From Brevibacterium aurantiacum (GTDB lineage Bacteria; Actinomycetota; Actinomycetes; Actinomycetales; Brevibacteriaceae), in contig NZ_FXZB01000005.1 of assembly GCF_900169065.1 (NCBI RefSeq), positions 1-64,000 of the forward strand: DNA of 64,000 bases, given 5' to 3'. The translations under genes were made by a program, and so were the position numbers. Under the pieces are notes generated by a model. That model saw only the letters and a program-made list of their open reading frames with translations. It was not told the DNA's origin and ran no database searches. Of the stretch, positions 24,566 to 34,726 are shown in pieces. Each line of letters starts with the position of its first letter. The stretch's first letter is position 1.

Positions 24566-25885
24566 GTGACACTGACATCCGAACTGACCACGCAGCTCAC
24601 CGCTTGGCGACGGGACTTCCATCGGTTCGCGGAGACGGGGTGGACGGAATTCAGGACCACCTCGGCGATCATCACCGTCCTTCGTGACCTGGGGTGGGAC
24701 ACGGTGTATGGCCCCGAACTCCACGACCCCGACGCCCGATTGGGTGTTCCCAGCGCCGAGGTGCTCGCAGTCGAACGCGAGCGTGCCGTTGCGCAGGGAG
24801 CCGACCCCGAGCTGGTGGCGGCGATGGGGGACGGGTTCACCGGAGTCCTGGGAGTGTTGGAGACCGGCCGTCCCGGCCCCGTCGTGTGCTTCCGTTTCGA
24901 CATCGACTCGAACGACCTGATCGAACTTGCCGATGACAGCCACCGCCCGTTCGCCGAAGGCTTCGCCTCGGTCAACGACGGAGCCATGCACGGCTGCGGC
25001 CACGACGGTCACGCCGCCATCGGACTGGGCCTGGCCACCTCGCTGACGAGGGCGCAAGATGAGCTGACCGGGACCGTGAAGATCATCTTCCAACCCGCCG
25101 AGGAGGGTGTGCGCGGCGCTCATTCGATCGTGGCCGCCGGCTGGTTCGACGACGTGGACCTGTTCGTCGCGACCCACCTGAAATCCGACGATGAGAAGGG
25201 CAACGTGCTCACCGGCTCCGATGGGTACCTGGCGAGCACGAAACTCGACGCGACCTTCTCGGGTGTCGGAGCCCATGCCGGGGGAGACCCGGAGAGGGGC
25301 AAGAACGCGCTGCTTGCGGCCGCCTCGGCGACGTTGAACCTGCACGCGATACCCCGGCATTCGGCAGGGGCCAGCCGCATCAATGTCGGCACCTTCCATG
25401 CTGGTGAGGGGCGCAATGTCGTGCCCAGGGCAGCCTCGCTGCGGTTGGAGACACGTGGTGAGACGAGTTCGATCAATTCCTATGTGGAAGATCGAGCTCG
25501 GGACGTCATCGCCGGTGCCGCCCGGATGTATGACATCGATGCTTCTGTCACGGTCGTCGGCAAGGCGGACCAGGAGTCGCCGAGCCCGAAGCTCTTACCG
25601 TATATCCGTACGTGCTTCGAAGGAGTCGACGGAGTCGCCGAGATCCATGACTCCGGTGGGCTGGGCGGATCCGAGGACGCCACCGCGATGATGAAGCGGG
25701 TCAAGGAGCGCGGCGGCCTGGCCACCTACGTCCAGATCGGCATGGACACCTCCTGGGGCCATCACACCGAACGCTTCGACGTCGACGAGGACATGCTCGC
25801 CGTCGGCGTGGTGGCCGAGGCGAAGATTGCGCTGGGGGCGGGGGCGTTCCTGGCCGGGGAGGGTGACGAAAACCGTGTCCGATAA
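24566..25885 (+). CDS. M20-family amidohydrolase (AbgB/HipO-like)
   Basis: 439 aa from GTG 24566. Metal and catalytic motifs: WRRDFHRFAETGWTEF at the N-terminus, MHGCGHDGHAAIGLGLA and IIFQPAEEGVRGAHSI. The long insertion near residue 60 (LHDPDARLGVPSAEVLAVER) resembles the p-aminobenzoyl-glutamate hydrolase branch. Enzymes of this group cleave N-acyl or N-aroyl amino acids. It follows the MFS gene and is followed 10 bases later by the CoA-transferase gene, so the three may form one operon under LysR control. Confidence 0.87.
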   Translation: MTLTSELTTQLTAWRRDFHRFAETGWTEFRTTSAIITVLRDLGWDTVYGPELHDPDARLGVPSAEVLAVERERAVAQGADPELVAAMGDGFTGVLGVLETGRPGPVVCFRFDIDSNDLIELADDSHRPFAEGFASVNDGAMHGCGHDGHAAIGLGLATSLTRAQDELTGTVKIIFQPAEEGVRGAHSIVAAGWFDDVDLFVATHLKSDDEKGNVLTGSDGYLASTKLDATFSGVGAHAGGDPERGKNALLAAASATLNLHAIPRHSAGASRINVGTFHAGEGRNVVPRAASLRLETRGETSSINSYVEDRARDVIAGAARMYDIDASVTVVGKADQESPSPKLLPYIRTCFEGVDGVAEIHDSGGLGGSEDATAMMKRVKERGGLATYVQIGMDTSWGHHTERFDVDEDMLAVGVVAEAKIALGAGAFLAGEGDENRVR

Positions 25886-25895
25886 ACTCATGTGA

Positions 25896-27401
25896 ATGTC
25901 GAGAATTACGTGCCCTGACCTGAGTTCGAGAGTCGTCACCGCGGACAAAGCGGCTGTTCACATCGGTCACGGCGACCGCGTCGCCATGAGCGGGTTCACC
26001 GGTTCGGGGTATCCGAAGTCGGTGCCCGGGGCGATTGCCGAGCAGGCTCGTCGAGAGCACGATGAAGGTCGCGATTTCGGCATCGAACTGTGGACCGGTG
26101 CCTCGACCGCACCAGAACTCGACGGAGTGCTCGCCGAGGCGGGAGCCGTGAGCAAGCGGCTGCCCTTCCAGTCGGACCCGGCAATGCGGAAATCGATCAA
26201 CGCTGGCGACACCGAATACGTCGACACACACCTCAGCCATTCGGCCCAGCAGGCCTGGTTCGGCTTCTACGGCAACCTCGATGTCGCCGTCGTCGAAGTC
26301 GCTGCGATCCTGCCCAACGGTCTGCTGGTTCCCGGCAGTTCGGTCGGCAACTCGAAGACCTGGCTCGACTTGGCCGACAAGGTCATTCTCGAGGTCAACT
26401 CCTGGCACCCACGTTCCTATGAAGGCTTCCACGACGTCTACTACGGCACCCGTCGCCCACCCGAGCGTCTGCCCATCCAGCTGCTGGAACCGATGCAGCG
26501 CATCGGCGACCCCTACCTGCGCGTGGACCCGTCGAAGGTCGTCGCCGTCGTGGAGACGAACGCCCCCGACCGGAACCTGCCGTTCAAGGCCGCCGACGAG
26601 GATTCGAAGGCGATTGCCTCCCACCTCGTGGACTTCCTGCGCCACGAGATCACAGCCCACAGGCTTCCACCCGAACTGCTGCCGCTGCAGTCGGGCGTCG
26701 GCAATGTCGCCAACGCCGTCATGGGCAATCTGGCCGACAGCGAGTTCGAAGGCCTGACCGCTTATACGGAGGTCATCCAGGATGGGATGCTCGACCTCAT
26801 CGACAACGGGAAACTCGCCTCCGTCTCGGCCACAGCATTCTCACTCTCGGCCGAGCGGGCAGCGGACTTCAACGAGAACATCGAGTCCTACAAGGGGCGC
26901 ATCCTCCTGCGCACGCAGGAGATGTCGAACCATCCGGAAGCCATCCGCCGCCTCGGCGTCATTGCGATCAACGGAATGGTCGAGGCCGACATCTACGGCA
27001 ATGTGAACTCCACCCACGTCATGGGCTCGTCCATCATCAACGGCATCGGCGGATCCGGCGACTTCGCCCGCAACGCCTACCTCAACTTCTTCGTGTCGAA
27101 CTCGGTGGCCAAGGACGGTGCGATCTCGTCGATCGTGCCCTTCGCCAGCCACATCGACCACACCGAGCATGACACTCAGATCCTCGTCACCGAGCAGGGA
27201 CTGGCCGATCTGCGTGGACTCTCTCCGGTGGCCCGAGCCCGCAAGATCATCGCCAACTGCGCGCACCCGGACTACAGGGACCGCCTCGGCGACTATCTGG
27301 ATCGGGCGATCGCTGAGAACCCGAACGGGCGGCACACCCCGCACCTGCTGGGCGAGGCCCTGTCCTGGCATGGGAACTTCCAGGCCAACGGGAGTATGTG
27401 A
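25896..27401 (+). CDS. acetyl-CoA hydrolase/transferase (succinate:acetate CoA-transferase type)
   Basis: 501 aa from ATG 25896. Class I CoA-transferase features: GHGDRVAMSGFTGSGYPKSV, LPFQSDPAMRKSINAGDTEY, the catalytic Glu in AYTEVIQDGMLDLIDNGK (about residue 291), and IVPFASHIDHTEHDTQILVT near the end. The full length matches bacterial acetyl-CoA hydrolase/succinyl-CoA:acetate CoA-transferases. It would move CoA between acetate and other acyl groups in the cytoplasm, fitting downstream of an amidohydrolase that frees carboxylates. Confidence 0.9.
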   Translation: MSRITCPDLSSRVVTADKAAVHIGHGDRVAMSGFTGSGYPKSVPGAIAEQARREHDEGRDFGIELWTGASTAPELDGVLAEAGAVSKRLPFQSDPAMRKSINAGDTEYVDTHLSHSAQQAWFGFYGNLDVAVVEVAAILPNGLLVPGSSVGNSKTWLDLADKVILEVNSWHPRSYEGFHDVYYGTRRPPERLPIQLLEPMQRIGDPYLRVDPSKVVAVVETNAPDRNLPFKAADEDSKAIASHLVDFLRHEITAHRLPPELLPLQSGVGNVANAVMGNLADSEFEGLTAYTEVIQDGMLDLIDNGKLASVSATAFSLSAERAADFNENIESYKGRILLRTQEMSNHPEAIRRLGVIAINGMVEADIYGNVNSTHVMGSSIINGIGGSGDFARNAYLNFFVSNSVAKDGAISSIVPFASHIDHTEHDTQILVTEQGLADLRGLSPVARARKIIANCAHPDYRDRLGDYLDRAIAENPNGRHTPHLLGEALSWHGNFQANGSM

Positions 27402-27460
27402 CGTCTGCCTGTGAGATTGCCTGATTCAGGGTGCCGAACTATTCGGCGATGCCGCGCCAG

Positions 27461-28732
27461 CTATTCGTCGATGCCGCACCATTCGGCGATGAAGAGCGCC
27501 ATGGATTTCGTGCACCTGCGCACTGATTCGATGCTCACGCGCTCGTCGAATCCGTGGATGTTCTCCGAGACGGGGCCGTAGACGAGTGTCGGTATCTGGC
27601 CGTAGTTGATGAAGACTCGACCGTCGAGATAGCCGGGAGTGGTGAAGCTGGTGAGATCTCTGCCGAAGGCATTCCGGTGAGTGCGTTCGAGCAGCTCTTC
27701 GGCATCGCTGCCGGGCCCGAGGACGTAGCCGTCGGCGTAGAACCCGTTGGGAGTCAGAACAGTTTCAAAGGTCGGGCGTGAACTCGTTCCGGCATCGGAC
27801 ACGCACTTTTCGACCTCGGCCCAGGCATCATCGGCGTTCGTTCCGGGGTAGGTGGCCACGCGGACCTGGAGTTCGCACCAGGCAGGCACGCTCGAGGGCC
27901 AGTCGCCGCCGCGGATCTCCCCGAAGTTGAAGTTGATGGGGTGATCGAGGTCCTCGAAATACGGATGATCGGCCTTGCAGTCATTCCAGGTCTGTTCGAG
28001 CACGCGCAGAGCCTGCATCACATCGAACGCGGCATCGATGGCGTTGAAGCCATTGGCCATCTCTCGTGGGTGAGTGGGGTTGCCGGTGACCCGGACCGTG
28101 AACCAGAGGACCCCCACATTGGCTCTGACCAGGGCATCTTCCTCGGGTTCGGAGATGATGACCGCGTCTGCGGTGTATCCGCGCAGCAGAGCGGCCAGGG
28201 ATCCGTTTCCGGTGCATTCCTCCTCGACGACGGACTGGAGGTGGATGCGACCAGTGAGGTTGAAGCCGGCTTCACGGATGGCATCGAAGGCGAACAGGTT
28301 CGCGACGAGACCTGCCTTCATATCTCCGGCACCGCGGCCATACATCCACCCATCGGCCACCTCGGCGTCCCACGGAGAACGAGACCATTTCTCCTCCGGT
28401 CCCTGCGGCACGACATCGATGTGGCCGTTGAGGATCAGGGACTTCCCGACGTTCCGAGTGGGCTGGTACGTGCCGACGACATTGGTCATCCCCGTGTAGT
28501 CGACGGTGGAGGGGCCGTAGCCCGGATGCGACGTCAGCTCGGGGGAGTCGATGGCCCACCGGTCGATGTCGAGGCCAAGCCTGTGCAAATGGGACTCGAT
28601 GAGATCCTGTGCGGGTTCCTCATGTTCACGTCTGGACGACGAGTTCACCAGCTCGGCGGTCACCGCCAACTGGTCGTCGAAATGGGCGTCGACTGCCGCG
28701 AGGATCCGTTGTTGTGCGTCGTTGGTGATCAT
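27461..28732 (-). CDS. ArgE/DapE-family deacylase
   Basis: 423-aa M20 peptidase. Zinc and catalytic motifs: LILNGHIDVVPQG, WMYGRGAGDMKAGLVA, and LQSVVEEECTGNGSLA with the general-base Glu pair. The late VNYGQIPTLVYGPV-like segment (FINYGQIPTLVYGPVSENIH) also fits. Family members hydrolyse N-acetyl- or N-succinyl-amino acids. It is followed on the same strand by nothing and preceded by the SLC13-like carrier, which could supply its substrate. Confidence 0.88.
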   Translation of the reverse strand: MITNDAQQRILAAVDAHFDDQLAVTAELVNSSSRREHEEPAQDLIESHLHRLGLDIDRWAIDSPELTSHPGYGPSTVDYTGMTNVVGTYQPTRNVGKSLILNGHIDVVPQGPEEKWSRSPWDAEVADGWMYGRGAGDMKAGLVANLFAFDAIREAGFNLTGRIHLQSVVEEECTGNGSLAALLRGYTADAVIISEPEEDALVRANVGVLWFTVRVTGNPTHPREMANGFNAIDAAFDVMQALRVLEQTWNDCKADHPYFEDLDHPINFNFGEIRGGDWPSSVPAWCELQVRVATYPGTNADDAWAEVEKCVSDAGTSSRPTFETVLTPNGFYADGYVLGPGSDAEELLERTHRNAFGRDLTSFTTPGYLDGRVFINYGQIPTLVYGPVSENIHGFDERVSIESVRRCTKSMALFIAEWCGIDE

Positions 28733-28851
28733 CGGCTCTCCTTCGAGCGCAGTCCGTTCTGCGCGGTGGGCTCAGCTCCTGTGCTGACCCGTCTGCAGCG
28801 ACTCTAGGGGAGTGCGACCGTGGATGCAGCAGCAGTCTCACATTCTCTGTG

Positions 28852-30165
28852 TCATGTTGTCAGCATCGTCGGCACTGCGGCGACGACCCATGCGAGTCCG
28901 GGACCGATGAGGCACATGAGGCCGGCGTATCCGATCATCTGCTTGTAGTAGCGGTCGCGGATCGTTGAGTGCACATTGGCGAGCAGCATTGCACCGTTGG
29001 TCGAGAACGGGCTGATGTCGACGATGGTCGCAGCGATCGCCAATGCGGCGACGAAGCCGCCCACGTGGACATCGCCTGATTCGAGGAACGGCACGGCCAG
29101 GGCGATGACGACGCCGATGATCGCCAATGATGACGCCAATGCTGAGATCAGACCCGACATGTAGAAGAGCAACAGGGCAGCCAGCAGGGGAATGCCGATC
29201 GCCGAGATCCCGGCGGAAACCCACTCGACGGTGCCTGCTGCTTGGAGGACGGAAATGTAGGTGAGCACCCCGGTGATGAGGATGACGACCGACCAGGACA
29301 CCTTGGTCATCGCGGCCTTGCCCGCTGCCGGGTTGATGAAGGTGAGCACGATGGCGATCGTGATCGTCACGATCCCGACATCCCAGCTGAAGATCAGCAC
29401 GGACAGAGCCATGGCGATCAGTCCGATCAGGGTCGGAACCTGGCTTCGCGTCAAGCGGACGGTGTCGGTTTTGACCGCGGAGTTCCCGGTTCCGGGACTC
29501 TGGATTTCGGGACTCCCGGAATCGGGACTCTTGGTTTCGGCGGACAGGGCATCGTCCGCCTCGGCGCGCAATCCGGGTCGACGGTGAAGGACGAAGTAGA
29601 CGACGAGTGCGAAGATCAGGTTGAAGATCAGCGGTGCCAAGAACAACGACAACGGGGTCGGAGTCAGGCCGTTCTTGGCGAGGTAGTCGTTGATGAAGAT
29701 GCCATAGACGCTGATGGGGGAGAAGGCACCGGCCAAGGCACCGTGGACGACGAGGAGACCGACCATGAACTGGTTGATCCGATGCTTACGCGCGAACGAC
29801 AACGCCAGCGGAGCGATGATGGCCACGGCGAAGAGCGCGCCCAGTGCGATCAGAATCGCGGTGAGAGCGAAGAAGATCCACGGCATGAGCGAAGTCCGGC
29901 CACCGACGAGCCTGACACACCAATGGACGATGACCTCGATGACGCCGTTGTTCTGAGCAAACCCGAACAGATAGGTCAGGCCCACGAGCGCGAGGAACAA
30001 GTCGACGGGGAATCCGGCGAGGAATTCCTCCGGAGCCTGGTGGAGGACGAGTCCGCCGACCCCTGCCGCCGCAACGAAGCCCAGCAGGCCCATGTTGATG
30101 TCACGCCAGGTGCCGATGACGAACATCAGTCCGAGGACGATCACGCAGATCAGTTCAGCACTCAT
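28852..30165 (-). CDS. SLC13/MatC-type dicarboxylate carrier
   Basis: 437 aa with eleven or so membrane helices. The N-terminal part (MGLLGFVAAAGVGGLVLHQA, PVDLFLALVGLTYLFGFAQN) matches MatC_N, and the end has the SLC13-like signature ATIVDISPFSTNGAMLLANV. A hydrophilic loop (about residues 205-240) holds short Ser/Pro/Gly repeats encoded by iterated GGGACTC-type DNA. It probably carries a dicarboxylate or amidated acid. The deacylase gene lies 119 bases downstream on the same strand. Confidence 0.83.
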   Translation of the reverse strand: MSAELICVIVLGLMFVIGTWRDINMGLLGFVAAAGVGGLVLHQAPEEFLAGFPVDLFLALVGLTYLFGFAQNNGVIEVIVHWCVRLVGGRTSLMPWIFFALTAILIALGALFAVAIIAPLALSFARKHRINQFMVGLLVVHGALAGAFSPISVYGIFINDYLAKNGLTPTPLSLFLAPLIFNLIFALVVYFVLHRRPGLRAEADDALSAETKSPDSGSPEIQSPGTGNSAVKTDTVRLTRSQVPTLIGLIAMALSVLIFSWDVGIVTITIAIVLTFINPAAGKAAMTKVSWSVVILITGVLTYISVLQAAGTVEWVSAGISAIGIPLLAALLLFYMSGLISALASSLAIIGVVIALAVPFLESGDVHVGGFVAALAIAATIVDISPFSTNGAMLLANVHSTIRDRYYKQMIGYAGLMCLIGPGLAWVVAAVPTMLTT

Positions 30166-30624
30166 GGGAGCAGTGTCTCCTTCATCTTCACAATTACGAT
30201 TGCCGGCGTCTTGCTATGGCGCGCTGCGGTAGTGGCGGGTGTCTGATGCGGCGGTGGATCGCTGCGACCCGGCGCGGTGGCAGCGTGGCCGCAGGCGAAA
30301 CCGCACGTCACATGCTCTTCAACCTAAACGAAATCTCATTTATTGACCGCGCTATCTCGCAATGTAGGCGGTGGTGGGGTGGCTTCGGCTCAGCTGGGAT
30401 GGGACCGCAGAAACTTGCTGGCGATCTCGTGTCAGTGCCGTTTGAGAGTATTGAACAACGAACAGAACTTGTGAATGGCAAGACACTTCTACCGGATCGG
30501 AAGATTTCTTAAGAATAGGTCTATACAAATAAGATTCGAATACGATAGAATATAAATATCATTTAATTCAGTCAGTGTTCTACTCACTCTTCCCGACGAT
30601 GACGTACGAGGCAGGTGACACACG
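30166..30624. other. gene-free stretch with a strongly AT-rich promoter region
   Basis: No supported gene. From about 30505 to 30580 the DNA becomes exceptionally AT-rich for this window, with TAGAAT/TATAAAT-like boxes near 30547-30556, ahead of the DUF222-HNH gene. It probably contains that gene's promoter and suggests foreign origin. Confidence 0.5.
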
Positions 30625-32976
30625 ATGAAAAGCGCATCCTCAACCACCAACGAGCAACACCGCGAAGAAGGTAAAAAGGCCGACTCCGCTGGCAATGACG
30701 CCGGCGAGAATGCTGGTGAAAACGGAACACCCCGTTATAGCGTTCGCTATGAATCCAGTGTCACCAATCTCGGCAGTGCATCTGCAGAGTATGACCAAGC
30801 GCAGCTGAAGGTCTACGAGCTCAGTGCCGGAGTCATACTCGAGCAGGTCATCCAGCACTACGGCACAGACGTTCCCGAAGGGGATGACCCCTACACGGTC
30901 GCCACGATTGCCAGCTCAGTTGATCGATGCAAAGAATCTTCAGGCACAGAGAAGGGTAAGGGAACCGAATATCTGGTGACTGCGAGCGATCTTGCCTGGA
31001 ATATTTCACCGTTGGGTGATCGTGACTTCGACCAAAGATGCACGGACCTTGTGGTCGTTTCCGCTACATCGTCTGCGGTCATGGCCTATGACGCCGAGTT
31101 CGCGAAGAAGGTGCGTTCGCCAAAGGTCGAAACCGAGCCCGAGACTGTTGAACCTCCAGACTTTCCTGGCTTCGAACCGGACACCGATTTCTCGCGTTGG
31201 GTCCACGACCAGGTGTTCACCGAGGACATCGCTGAGATCTCCGCGATCTTCGGAACATCTACTCCGCGCACCTATCGCCGCCTGACTGCGGCGATGACTG
31301 CTATTCACGGACTCCCGCGATTCGCTGACCGTGTTCGTGAGGGAGAATTCACGCAGGCGCACGTCGATGCCGCCGCCGACTTGTGTCAAACGGTTGCCAT
31401 GCGGTTCCTGCCTCGACTGGACGAGTATCTTTCCGTCAGGCGGGCAGACGTGACGAGCGAATATTTCCGAACTGCTCTGCGTAAGAAGATTCAGCTTCTC
31501 GAGCCTGCAACAGACCGGGCCGAAACAGCTGCACGTCGGCGCCGAGTTGATATCGACACTTTCAAAGACGGAACCGCATGCTTGTCGTTGACAGGTCCAG
31601 CCGCTGAGGTGAATGCGAGCTTCCAGCGCATCCAGGCCATGGCGAGGGCAATTTATGCGGGGAATTCCAATACGTTCAATCTGGCGCCCGGCGTGGAAAT
31701 CATCGACGAGCGCACCATCAGCAATCTCATGTTCGACATTGCCATCCGCCCTCAGCCGAAGCTCAGTATCAAGGTGAAAAGGATCGACCCGGTGACGGGA
31801 ATCCAGACCACCTCCGAATCCTCACTTCTCGATGACAACGGGACTCCGCTGTTCGACTTCGACGACCAGGGTGTGGTCGGGCTGACGAAGTGTGCGAAAG
31901 GCGCTGAGGCATCACCTGAGGGTGGAACAGCCTTTGCTCCTGGTACACCACAGCAAGACGAAGTCACGGAATATGACATAACGGTCGGCATGCCCACCGA
32001 CCAGTGGTGGTTGGCGAACCAAGCAGCCGTGGTGGTTACGGTTCCGTATCTGACGTTGAGCGGCGAATCGGAGCTTCCAGGCACACTGACAGACGGTTCT
32101 CCGGTGCCAGCAGAAACTGCACGGCGCATCGGCGCTCGTTCGAAGACGATGACGAGAGTCCTGACGGATCCGGCTACAGGTACTCCCGTCGACGCGAAAG
32201 CTACGACTTACCGGATTCCCAACGATGTGCGGAAGACGCTCATTGCAAAATGGGCGATCTGCACAGTACCGGGGTGCAGTCGAAGAGCAGAGAAGTCAGA
32301 GATCGACCACATCGTTCCCTTCGACCATGATCACCCTGACCGGGGCGGCCTCACTCGATTCACCAATCTGCATCCGCTGTGCAAAAAGCACCATGCGGTG
32401 AAGACTGCGCGAAACTACTTGGTGCGAATGCCGAAATCTGGCCTTGTCGAATACGAATTCTCCCATGGTGTGACCGCCGGTGTTACGGCTCCAGACCAGC
32501 CTGTCGATGCTGCTCAAGCACTTGAGCTCTATGCACTATCGGGGATCAGTCCAAAAAGGTGGCGGCTCCCAACAGAAATGGTTCCTCCGCCACCGAACAT
32601 TCTTGTGCTCACGCCCGGCGAGACGACGATTCGAAAACGTGACGAGGAAAAGCAGCGCGAACGAGAACGGGCAGACCATCAGCAATGTCTGCAGGAGAAC
32701 TATGACCTCGCAAAGGCCAAGCGCCGACAACTGATGATCGATCGGATGCAGGATTGGGACAATGCAGTATTCCAGCTCTGCCTGCCGCCCGGGTCGGATC
32801 CTGTGACCATGAAGCGACTACCTCGGGGTCGTCGCAGAGGCTATCCGCGTTCCAGAGCGAAGAAGGGGCCCGAAGGTTGGTCTTCGAAGAGCGAGTACAT
32901 GCGAATGAGCAGAGCGTGGCAAGCCGCACGCGTGCAGTGGGAGCACGACAGCGCAAATGACCCACCACCATTCTGA
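30625..32976 (+). CDS. DUF222/13E12-type HNH endonuclease protein
   Basis: 783 aa from ATG 30625. The large N-terminal and central part is DUF222-like (for example ISAIFGTSTPRTYRRLTAAM, DAAADLCQTVAMRFLPRLDE). At about residues 546-595 is an HNH nuclease: CTVPGCSRRAEKSEIDHIVP, then FDHDHPDRGG, NLHPLCKKHH, with Cys pairs for structural zinc. The C-terminal 150 residues are charged and helical. Such proteins form large paralogous families in actinomycetes (the 13E12 repeats of mycobacteria) and behave like mobile or selfish genes. GC is lower than in the neighbours, and a 19-bp direct repeat follows it. Confidence 0.85.
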   Translation: MKSASSTTNEQHREEGKKADSAGNDAGENAGENGTPRYSVRYESSVTNLGSASAEYDQAQLKVYELSAGVILEQVIQHYGTDVPEGDDPYTVATIASSVDRCKESSGTEKGKGTEYLVTASDLAWNISPLGDRDFDQRCTDLVVVSATSSAVMAYDAEFAKKVRSPKVETEPETVEPPDFPGFEPDTDFSRWVHDQVFTEDIAEISAIFGTSTPRTYRRLTAAMTAIHGLPRFADRVREGEFTQAHVDAAADLCQTVAMRFLPRLDEYLSVRRADVTSEYFRTALRKKIQLLEPATDRAETAARRRRVDIDTFKDGTACLSLTGPAAEVNASFQRIQAMARAIYAGNSNTFNLAPGVEIIDERTISNLMFDIAIRPQPKLSIKVKRIDPVTGIQTTSESSLLDDNGTPLFDFDDQGVVGLTKCAKGAEASPEGGTAFAPGTPQQDEVTEYDITVGMPTDQWWLANQAAVVVTVPYLTLSGESELPGTLTDGSPVPAETARRIGARSKTMTRVLTDPATGTPVDAKATTYRIPNDVRKTLIAKWAICTVPGCSRRAEKSEIDHIVPFDHDHPDRGGLTRFTNLHPLCKKHHAVKTARNYLVRMPKSGLVEYEFSHGVTAGVTAPDQPVDAAQALELYALSGISPKRWRLPTEMVPPPPNILVLTPGETTIRKRDEEKQRERERADHQQCLQENYDLAKAKRRQLMIDRMQDWDNAVFQLCLPPGSDPVTMKRLPRGRRRGYPRSRAKKGPEGWSSKSEYMRMSRAWQAARVQWEHDSANDPPPF

Positions 32977-32977
32977 T

Positions 32978-33036
32978 CCTCGCTTCACTGATCTGAGCCC
33001 CAACTGTTTTGTTTGAACCTCGCTTCACTGATCTGA
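32978..33036. repeat. 19-bp direct repeat after the HNH gene
   Basis: CCTCGCTTCACTGATCTGA occurs at 32978-32996 and again at 33018-33036, 40 bases apart, starting just after the stop of the HNH gene. It may be a duplication or part of an insertion scar. Confidence 0.75.
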
Positions 33037-33063
33037 ATTTCACTGGATCGGGCTGAACGGTTG

Positions 33064-33103
33064 GCAGAGGCCAGGGACCACCTCGGTGGTCCCTGGCCTC
33101 TGC
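33064..33103. terminator. 18-bp perfect hairpin terminator
   Basis: Arms 33064-33081 and 33086-33103 are perfectly complementary around a CTCG loop. It follows the HNH gene and carries a one-base variant (CACCTCGGTG) of the repeated 10-mer at its tip. Confidence 0.85.
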
Positions 33104-33253
33104 AGTCTGGTCTAGGCATGCGGACCGTAGAGGGGCAGGTTTGGGACTCTCACGGGACGCATAGCTGTGTTTGCTAATGTCACACTGACGAAGTGTGCCA
33201 GGCGATTCGACCCCTCGGATCGGTTCAGAGCCGCAGAAGGAGAACCGGAATTC

Positions 33254-34726
33254 GTGCTGCTCAGCAAGCTGTTCGACAGATTCCTGCCAGCCGACCGCAG
33301 ATTCAACCCTGAGGCTCTGGCCTGGATAGCGGTGATCTTCACCGCCATCGTGATGCTCGCAGTCGAATCCTCGATCGCGGTGGGAGTCCACGAAGCACCC
33401 GTCGCGCTGGCATTCATCATCACCGTCATCCACGCAGGATCGATGCCGCTGTCAATGCTGCGCCCACTCTTCGGCGTGATCGTCTCAGCCATCGCCTGTG
33501 GTGTCCTACCGCTGCTCGGCCCGTATCTTGCCGGCAATCCATGGCCGTGGATGGTGCCGATGATGATCACTCAGATCCTCATCATCCTCATCGTCGGGCT
33601 CCGCGCCCACTGGGGCGTCGCATTGGCCGCGCTGCTGGCCAGCATCGCCGTCTCTGCGGCCGCAGCCGTGATCGGACATTTCCAGTACCCCGAGAGTCGG
33701 TCGGAATCATCGATCGTCAACATCGTCATCTTCTCCTGCATCGCCGGCGGCTTCTACGTGGCTGCCATTATCGTTCAGCAGTGGCACCTGATCCGTTCGC
33801 AGCTGCTGCAGGAGCAGGAGAACACTGCCGAGGAGCATTCGAAGCGCGTCGTGGTCGAGGAGAAGACGCGAATTGCCCGCGAACTCCACGACATCGTCGC
33901 CCACAGCATGTCGATCATCAACATTCAGGCCTCGAGCGCACCATTTCGCCACCCCAATATCGATTCGGATGTGGAAAGGGAATTCGAGGACATCTCCGTC
34001 TCCGCTCGCAATGCCCTCACCGAGATGCGAGGACTTTTAGGGGTGCTGCGCAATGAGGAATCGAACCAGCAGCTGGCACCTCAACCCAAGTTCTCCGAGG
34101 TTGAGGGCCTGGTGAAGAAGGCACAGCAGGCTGGAGTCAAGGTCACCATGGAACGCAGCGGGGGACCGCTAGATCGCAGCCTGCGCGACAGCACCGGGCT
34201 GGCCGGGTATCGCATCGTCCAGGAAGCGCTGAGCAACGCCATCCGTCACGCCACTGAATCGCAGATCCATATCAAGATCGACAGCGGCGGCACCGCTTTG
34301 TGGATCAATGTCTTCAACACCGCGGGAAAAGGCCCCTCTGAGGCCGCGAAGAACGAAGTTCACCGTCATCAGGGGCTTATCGGGATGAGGGAACGCGCGT
34401 CCTCGGTCGGAGGCGAACTTCGGACCGGCTGGACCGGAAGCGGAGGCTTCGAAGTGGCGGCGGTGCTGCCGCTGTCCGTGGCCGATGCGCGCAAGTCAGG
34501 CTCAGATAAGCCCGGTTCACACGAAGCTGACGAGACAGACGAAGCTGACGAGACAGACGATCGCGACGTCAGCGCCGACCAGGACATAGGTGCGGACCCG
34601 GACGCCGACACAGGCACAGACACAGGCGCAGAAGACGTCACTGCCGCAGAGGCAGACGCGCTCACAAGCGCCGAGGCAGACGACACAGCGGGTCAATCGC
34701 AGGGTGATGAGAGGAGCAACGCGTGA
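33254..34726 (+). CDS. DesK-like sensor histidine kinase
   Basis: About 490 aa, start GTG 33254 after AAGGAGA (11-base spacing); the frame is open from 33167. Four or five membrane helices fill residues 20-155 without a sensory loop, as in the thermosensor DesK. A short coiled linker leads to the phospho-acceptor in RELHDIVAHSMSIIN (His about 210), then YRIVQEALSNAIRHATES (N-box, about 320) and GLIGMRERASSVGGEL (G-box). The last 75 residues are a highly acidic, repetitive tail (DEADETDEADETDD and similar) encoded by tandem 18-bp repeats. The response regulator overlaps its stop by GTGA, and a desaturase follows. Confidence 0.88.
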   Translation: MLLSKLFDRFLPADRRFNPEALAWIAVIFTAIVMLAVESSIAVGVHEAPVALAFIITVIHAGSMPLSMLRPLFGVIVSAIACGVLPLLGPYLAGNPWPWMVPMMITQILIILIVGLRAHWGVALAALLASIAVSAAAAVIGHFQYPESRSESSIVNIVIFSCIAGGFYVAAIIVQQWHLIRSQLLQEQENTAEEHSKRVVVEEKTRIARELHDIVAHSMSIINIQASSAPFRHPNIDSDVEREFEDISVSARNALTEMRGLLGVLRNEESNQQLAPQPKFSEVEGLVKKAQQAGVKVTMERSGGPLDRSLRDSTGLAGYRIVQEALSNAIRHATESQIHIKIDSGGTALWINVFNTAGKGPSEAAKNEVHRHQGLIGMRERASSVGGELRTGWTGSGGFEVAAVLPLSVADARKSGSDKPGSHEADETDEADETDDRDVSADQDIGADPDADTGTDTGAEDVTAAEADALTSAEADDTAGQSQGDERSNA

